Below, piece by piece: positions 7,574 through 10,315 of a stretch of DNA of 10,315 bases. Source of the stretch: DRPN01 sp964383915 (lineage in GTDB: Bacteria; Bacteroidota; Bacteroidia; Bacteroidales; VadinHA17); assembly GCA_964383915.1 (NCBI GenBank), contig CAYLJE010000092.1, positions 1 through 10,315 on the forward strand, in the 5' to 3' direction. Position 1 is the stretch's first letter, and each line of letters opens with the position of its first letter. The position numbers and the translations under genes are program-made. The notes under the pieces were generated by a model that made no database searches, was not told where the DNA came from, and saw only the letters and a list, made by a program, of their open reading frames with translations.

Positions 7574-8902
7574 ATGTTGAAAAAATTATATTTTCTTGCA
7601 GCTCTTCTCCCTTTTATTGGTTTATCCACGCAGGCGCAGAATATTTCTGTTTCGTTATTCATGCCTGATCAGGCTACTGCCGGGAAAAAAATTCTCGTCA
7701 GAGTGATCATTAATAAAGGATCCCACTCTGATTTTGCCCGGTTTAAACAGAAAATACCCGCAGGATTTAAAGTAGAGCCTGTGCAAACGGCCAATTCTGA
7801 CTTTTCTTACAAAGACGGAGAAGCAAACTTTATCTGGCTAAAACTACCTCCGGAAAAAAAGATCACACTTGTATATTCTTTGATGCCGGATATCCGTCTG
7901 CAGGGAGTATTCCATTTTACCGGATTGTTTTCTTACATAAAAGACAGTGAAAGAGAGGAAGTTAGCTTACCTGAAAAGACAATAAAGATACTGCCTTCTG
8001 CGAGGGCGGCAGTTTCTTCGGAACCAAGGGTAAGTAAAGATGCCGTTGCTAAACAAAGGTCTGCCTCCGGAGAACAGCAGGAAAGGACTCCCCCTGGAAT
8101 GGCTGGAGGGAAGACCCGTCCTTATGCATTAGCTTTATACCGTCAGACCCCTTTTAAAGCATCCGATGGAAGAGGATGGATTGTGCATATTCTGGTAAGT
8201 CGTGGGAACGTCGATAAACTTGGCCGTATAGAGGAAAATATCCCGGCAGGGTACCGGGCTGAAAATGTGGACGGCAAAGGAGCCATTTTCTCTTTCAGGG
8301 GCGGCGTGGTGAAATTTATCTGGATGAAATTTCCTCCTGAACCCTTATTTGTGGTTAGTTACCTGTTGGTCCCCGGAGACAATGCACCGATAGGAGTACC
8401 ACCAAAGGTTACGGGCGTTTTTTCTTATATGTTGAAAGATAACCCTGCTATTGTCCTTATTAAACCAGTTCAGGAAACCATTCCTTCTCGTCCTTCAGAA
8501 GAAGAACTGAGTCTTCTGATGGCTAAGTTGGGAAAAACAGCACCGTCTGTCATGCAATCTGAAAATAAACCGGAACAGCCTGCCAAAAACATTCAACAGG
8601 GTGCCTCTGAGGGAAGAGGAATTTATTTTCGCGTACAGATACTGGCTACAAAACAACCCGTAAATATTGAAAAATATTTAAAGAGGGATCATTTACCTGG
8701 TAAAATTTACACGGAGACAGAAAAAGGTCTGTATAAATATACGACGGGTTTCTATACCTCATACAGAGAGGCCCGTGTATTTATCAATCACCTGGGGACA
8801 GATACCGGTATTCAGCGAGCTTTTGTAACAGCGTATGATAAGGGTAAACGAATCCCTGTGAAAGAGGCATTGAACCGGACGGGACAAAAATGGTTTAGAT
8901 AA
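7574..8902 (+). CDS. Secreted protein with two repeated domains and a SPOR-like C-terminus
   Basis: This 442-residue protein has a signal peptide (MLKKLYFLAALLPFIGLS, predicted cleavage after TQA at residue 21). Two copies of one domain follow, at about 25-140 and 186-298. They share IPAGF/IPAGY, FIWLKLPPE/FIWMKFPPE, a V-Y-S or V-S-Y strand, and TGLFSYIKD/TGVFSYMLKD. I do not recognise this domain; predicted strands suggest a beta-sandwich. The copies are joined by a linker rich in Ala, Ser and charged residues (141-185), and a second linker runs at about 300-348. Residues 349-431 (YFRVQILATKQPV, then LYKYTTGFYTSYREARVFI, then AFVTAYDKGKRI) resemble the SPOR fold, which in other proteins binds denuded peptidoglycan glycans. 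The Bacteroidota variant typically reads YKVQI...Y..G.F....A......GY.DAFV.AY.nGKRI. The protein is probably periplasmic. It lies between the LOG-family gene (11 bases) and a barrel gene (28 bases), suggesting co-expression and joint envelope work. SPOR-like assignment: moderate; domain repeats: high. Confidence 0.8.
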   Translation: MLKKLYFLAALLPFIGLSTQAQNISVSLFMPDQATAGKKILVRVIINKGSHSDFARFKQKIPAGFKVEPVQTANSDFSYKDGEANFIWLKLPPEKKITLVYSLMPDIRLQGVFHFTGLFSYIKDSEREEVSLPEKTIKILPSARAAVSSEPRVSKDAVAKQRSASGEQQERTPPGMAGGKTRPYALALYRQTPFKASDGRGWIVHILVSRGNVDKLGRIEENIPAGYRAENVDGKGAIFSFRGGVVKFIWMKFPPEPLFVVSYLLVPGDNAPIGVPPKVTGVFSYMLKDNPAIVLIKPVQETIPSRPSEEELSLLMAKLGKTAPSVMQSENKPEQPAKNIQQGASEGRGIYFRVQILATKQPVNIEKYLKRDHLPGKIYTETEKGLYKYTTGFYTSYREARVFINHLGTDTGIQRAFVTAYDKGKRIPVKEALNRTGQKWFR

Positions 8903-8905
8903 TAA

Positions 8906-8921
8906 ACCGGTCATGACCGGT
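8906..8921. repeat. Perfect 16-base palindrome between the last two genes
   Basis: ACCGGTCATGACCGGT reads identically on both strands. With the next three bases it is also a direct repeat of ACCGGTCAT with one base between copies. It starts 3 bases after the previous stop codon and ends 9 bases before the preferred start at 8931. Symmetry of this kind suits a dimeric DNA-binding protein; as RNA it has no loop, so a hairpin is less likely. It could be chance. Only one copy was noticed in the window. Confidence 0.5.
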
Positions 8922-8930
8922 CATAATATA

Positions 8931-10250
8931 ATGAAGCATCCGCTTCCATATTTATTTGTGTTGTTTGCATATATGTTTGTTCAGACAGGCTTGTATGGGC
9001 AAAAGAACTATTATGACAGCCTGTTGGTCAAAAGAGTAAAGGTTGCAAACCCTGTTTATAAGCCTGTTGTGGGCATCGGAATGGGTTCGTTTTCTTTTCT
9101 GGGAGATGTGCAGAATAATTACTGGCATTTCTTTTCCAATAATCCCGGCTATCGCCTTACCGTTTCAACCTATCTCGATAAAAACCATTATGCTCAGTTG
9201 GATTTTAATTTGTTGAAAGGCAGTTTGAGCGGGAACCAGGGGACATCTAAAAACCATCTTAATTTTTTTACGGATATTTTTGTTTTTGGTGTATCGGTAC
9301 GGTATGATTTTGCAAATCTTTTCCGGAAAACGACCAGGATATCTCCTTATTTTTCCATAGGGCTTGAATCGTTCCAATTTAATACCAAAGGGGATCTGAA
9401 AGACAGGGAGGGAAATCCATATATTTTTGCCTCCGACGGAACCATCCGGAATCAATCCGGACAGATTACCTCCCGGGATTTTATTTATGAATCCGATCTT
9501 AGAAAGTTGAACCTCTATGGCAGGGGGATGTATTCTGAATATGCTTTGGGGATCCCTTTAGAAGTGGGTTTTGATGCCGCTTTAAGCCGGAGAGTCTTTC
9601 TCCGTGTGGGGACATCGTTGCATATTACTTCCACTGACTTTCTTGATAACGTGGATAATATGTGTGCCGGCATACAGGTTAACAGGAGAAATGATTATTT
9701 TACTTTTACGTTTGTGTCTCTGCGTTTGGATCTGTTTTCTAGTCCTGAATACCGGAAAGTGAAAAGGATGTTTGCTGAAATACCTAATGACGATGTAATT
9801 TCCGGCGATGAAGACCATGACTGGGTACTGGACTTTTCTGATCAGTGTCCTGCCAGCCCGCCGGGAGTACCCGTAGATTCTACAGGGTGTCCTTTGGACA
9901 GTGATCATGACGGAATCCCCGATTATCTCGACCGGGAAATACATACACCTCCCGGGATGTTGATTGATGAGGAGGGCCGGCAGGTTTCCGATTCGCTCCT
10001 GATAGACCTGATTGACAAAAGGAAAGCAGTAGATATACAGGATATGGATTATTATTTACAGCCTTCTGCCGGAAATATTACCGGAAAAGGGAAAGGCGTT
10101 CCATTGAAATTTGAGGAATTTGACCTGGATCATGATAATGAGATATCCTTTGAGGAGTTATTAAAAGCCATTGATAAATACTTTGATTATCGTACCTTCC
10201 TTTCATTACAGGATATTTATGAACTGATGGACTTTTATTTTTCCCAGTAG
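8931..10250 (+). CDS. Outer-membrane beta-barrel protein with thrombospondin type 3 repeats and C-terminal EF-hand
   Basis: This 439-residue protein has a signal peptide (residues 1-23, ending in TGLYG) and an N-terminal barrel-like region at about 44-270 of alternating aromatic strands (for example VGIGMGSFSFLGDV, ISPYFSIGLESFQF and YFTFTFVSLRLDLF). Residues 293-353 carry thrombospondin type 3 repeats: DEDHDWVLDFSDQC, then DSDHDGIPDYLD, with Cys306 and Cys320 and the PPGVPVDSTGCP spacer common in Bacteroidota OmpA-like proteins. Unlike those, it has no OmpA peptidoglycan-binding domain. Instead residues 398-409 (DLDHDNEISFEE) form a textbook EF-hand calcium loop with ligands at positions 1, 3, 5, 7, 9 and 12. 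Calcium binding is therefore likely at both sites; the function is unknown. I prefer ATG 8931 because it begins a clean signal peptide; ATG 8913 lies inside a palindrome and adds six residues. It is probably the last gene of the operon; the final 65 bases of the window show nothing clear. Confidence 0.85.
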   Translation: MKHPLPYLFVLFAYMFVQTGLYGQKNYYDSLLVKRVKVANPVYKPVVGIGMGSFSFLGDVQNNYWHFFSNNPGYRLTVSTYLDKNHYAQLDFNLLKGSLSGNQGTSKNHLNFFTDIFVFGVSVRYDFANLFRKTTRISPYFSIGLESFQFNTKGDLKDREGNPYIFASDGTIRNQSGQITSRDFIYESDLRKLNLYGRGMYSEYALGIPLEVGFDAALSRRVFLRVGTSLHITSTDFLDNVDNMCAGIQVNRRNDYFTFTFVSLRLDLFSSPEYRKVKRMFAEIPNDDVISGDEDHDWVLDFSDQCPASPPGVPVDSTGCPLDSDHDGIPDYLDREIHTPPGMLIDEEGRQVSDSLLIDLIDKRKAVDIQDMDYYLQPSAGNITGKGKGVPLKFEEFDLDHDNEISFEELLKAIDKYFDYRTFLSLQDIYELMDFYFSQ

Positions 10251-10315
10251 ATTATAAGATAAAATCCGGATAAGACGTAAGATCGATCCTGCTCTGTATT
10301 ATTCACTTTCATATT

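Noticed and set aside
1..10315. Search for CRISPR arrays, insertion-sequence ends, tRNA genes, attachment sites and defence-system genes
   Set aside because: No spaced direct repeats, no transposase or integrase motifs, no cloverleaf-like sequence and no defence-protein signatures were seen. The genes are envelope, regulation and repair functions.
10251..10315. GATCGATC and flanking bases after the last gene, considered as a terminator
   Set aside because: The palindrome is eight bases with no loop and no T-run after it; there is no support for a function in these 65 bases.

Overview
This window reads as chromosomal DNA from a member of the Bacteroidota, most likely the order Bacteroidales. 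The evidence is protein style rather than any marker gene. There is an ECF sigma factor followed by a single-TM protein with a C-terminal outer-membrane barrel. The UvrA has the Bacteroidota-type wording. A SPOR-like tail and thrombospondin type 3 (TSP3) repeats are present on envelope proteins, and there are no convincing Shine-Dalgarno sequences before the starts. I see no tRNA, rRNA, CRISPR, phage or transposon signal, and codon style looks even across the window.

Layout from left to right. Bases 1-50 may hold the tail of a plus-strand gene that begins outside the window. Facing it on the minus strand (1403-165) is a serpin with a lipoprotein signal peptide, a probable inhibitor of serine proteases anchored to the envelope. 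A 331-base AT-rich divergent region (1404-1734) follows, with a possible ECF-type promoter near 1603-1628. On the plus strand come an ECF sigma-70 factor (1735-2277) and, 7 bases later, its probable partner (2285-3721). This partner has a short cytoplasmic domain, one transmembrane helix, a long periplasmic linker and a C-terminal beta-barrel. That plan matches the dual membrane-spanning anti-sigma factors (Dma) described in Bacteroides, so the pair is probably a trans-envelope signalling unit.

Next is a complete uvrA (3891-6779), the damage-recognition ATPase of nucleotide excision repair, which appears to be its own transcription unit between weak terminator-like hairpins.

The right third is a probable three-gene operon. 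It starts with a LOG-family (TIGR00730-type) nucleotide phosphoribohydrolase-like protein (6852-7562). Eleven bases later comes a secreted protein with two copies of an unrecognised domain and a degenerate SPOR-like C-terminus (7574-8902). The last gene encodes an outer-membrane barrel with TSP3 calcium-binding repeats and a C-terminal EF-hand (8931-10250). A perfect 16-base palindrome lies just before the last gene. The two envelope proteins probably work together at the outer membrane, but their function is unknown. No wholly new system is proven here. The least described parts are this SPOR-like/barrel pair and the sigma/Dma-like pair.
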